Shown piece after piece: positions 54,143 through 54,589 of a stretch of DNA of 54,589 nucleotides (within the stretch, counting starts at the first letter, position 1; each line of letters starts with the position of its first letter). The notes below the pieces were generated by a model that was not told the DNA's origin, made no database searches, and worked only from the letters and a program-made list of their open reading frames with translations. Position numbers and translations under genes: made by a program. Source of the stretch: Nitrospira sp. (GTDB lineage: Bacteria; Nitrospirota; Nitrospiria; Nitrospirales; Nitrospiraceae); assembly GCA_019636815.1 (NCBI GenBank), contig JAHBWT010000017.1, forward strand, positions 1-54,589. The letters are read 5' to 3'.

Positions 54143-54589
54143 TTATCCGATCGGCACGCCGGCATCCGGCTGTTTAATTTGACCCCACTTCGTGTCGGAA
54201 TTTAAAGCCGATGTTAGTGTACCGGAGGGCGTATACAGACCACCCGAGACGATCAGTTTCATCGCTTCCTCGATACTGATATCAACGGACGTCACGTCCT
54301 GTTCCGGCACGAGCAAGAAATAACCTGACGTCGGATTAGGCGAAGTCGGTACATAAACATGGATCAACGCATCTTGACCCAATGCCGTGGTCTCGCCCTT
54401 CGTCATCCCAGTCACGAATGCGAAGCAATAATGACCGTTCTTTGGAAATTGGATCAAGACAACACGGCGATACGACCCTCGCTCCGAAAAAGAAAGAATA
54501 TCCATCATGGACTTCAGGGTGGAATAAATTCCGCGAACGAGAGGCAGCCGGGTGAGCCAATCCTCCCAATGACTGACGATCTGGCGACC
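54143..54589 (-). CDS. DUF502-family membrane protein (5' end outside window)
   Basis: C-terminal 148 residues of a DUF502 protein; the coding frame runs open to the window edge (RQIVSHWEDWLTRLPLVR then GIYSTLKSMMDIL), so its start and N-terminal membrane segments lie beyond 54589. Family-typical pieces seen: RRVVLIQFPKNGHYCFAFVTG, HVYVPTSPNPTSGYFLLVPE and SIEEAMKLIVSGGLYTP. A shorter start at 54508 would cut through the conserved IYS–K segment and is rejected. DUF502 proteins are predicted small envelope proteins of unknown role. Confidence 0.85.
   Translation of the reverse strand, partial: GRQIVSHWEDWLTRLPLVRGIYSTLKSMMDILSFSERGSYRRVVLIQFPKNGHYCFAFVTGMTKGETTALGQDALIHVYVPTSPNPTSGYFLLVPEQDVTSVDISIEEAMKLIVSGGLYTPSGTLTSALNSDTKWGQIKQPDAGVPIG

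Overview
The window looks like a chromosome segment of a Nitrospira-type bacterium (phylum Nitrospirota). This rests on gene content and protein style only: a gatC–panD–gatA–gatB order with DUF948 and YtxH proteins in between, a PilZ protein of the kind common in that genus, and diderm polysaccharide-export machinery. No rRNA marker is present, so the assignment is an inference.

Left part (about 1–36.3 kb) is one large surface-polysaccharide locus read almost entirely leftwards (minus strand). At its promoter-proximal (right) end sits a NusG/RfaH-like antiterminator (35637–36143). Its leader carries an exact copy of the 8-base ops core that recruits RfaH in enterobacteria. Then come: a CDP-sugar cassette (rfbF, LhgO-like oxidase, SDR, C-methyltransferase, RmlC-like epimerase, DUF4910, PhyH-like oxygenase, class IV aminotransferase; 36–27 kb); an export block (two Wza-like proteins, an outer-membrane barrel, Wzm/Wzt ABC exporter; 27–22 kb); a more AT-rich glycosyltransferase block with at least three decayed gene remnants (22–13.5 kb); an O-antigen ligase/polymerase-like membrane protein, an asparagine-synthase-type amidotransferase, further glycosyltransferases and a CapK/PaaK-like ligase (15.5–7.6 kb); and a nucleotide-sugar block for a diacetamido-uronic acid (WbpB–WbpD fusion and WbpE-like aminotransferase; 3.9 kb–1). 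Two secreted right-handed beta-helix paralogues are inserted on the plus strand (4649–7601). Each lies behind a sigma-54-type promoter placed almost identically (91 and 92 bases from promoter end to ATG).

Middle part (36.3–38.7 kb) is regulatory: a PilZ protein diverging from a LuxR-type regulator that has a sigma-70-like promoter, and a small lipoprotein gene with a third sigma-54-type promoter and an upstream palindrome in enhancer position.

Right part (38.7–54.6 kb) is conserved housekeeping, all on the minus strand: glgA, a lipoprotein, a DUF971 protein, recO, mgtE, era, an ftsB-like gene, eno, gatB, YtxH and DUF948 proteins, gatA, panD, gatC, glmS, glmU and a DUF502 gene cut by the window edge. 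glmS and glmU supply UDP-GlcNAc, the likely precursor for the amino-sugar part of the locus. A long imperfect hairpin fills the gatB–eno gap.

The most interesting idea is a two-layer control of the polysaccharide locus: sigma-54 switching of secreted beta-helix and lipoprotein genes, and an ops/RfaH-like processive antitermination circuit for the roughly 36-kb biosynthetic unit. I saw no tRNA, rRNA, CRISPR array or intact insertion sequence.
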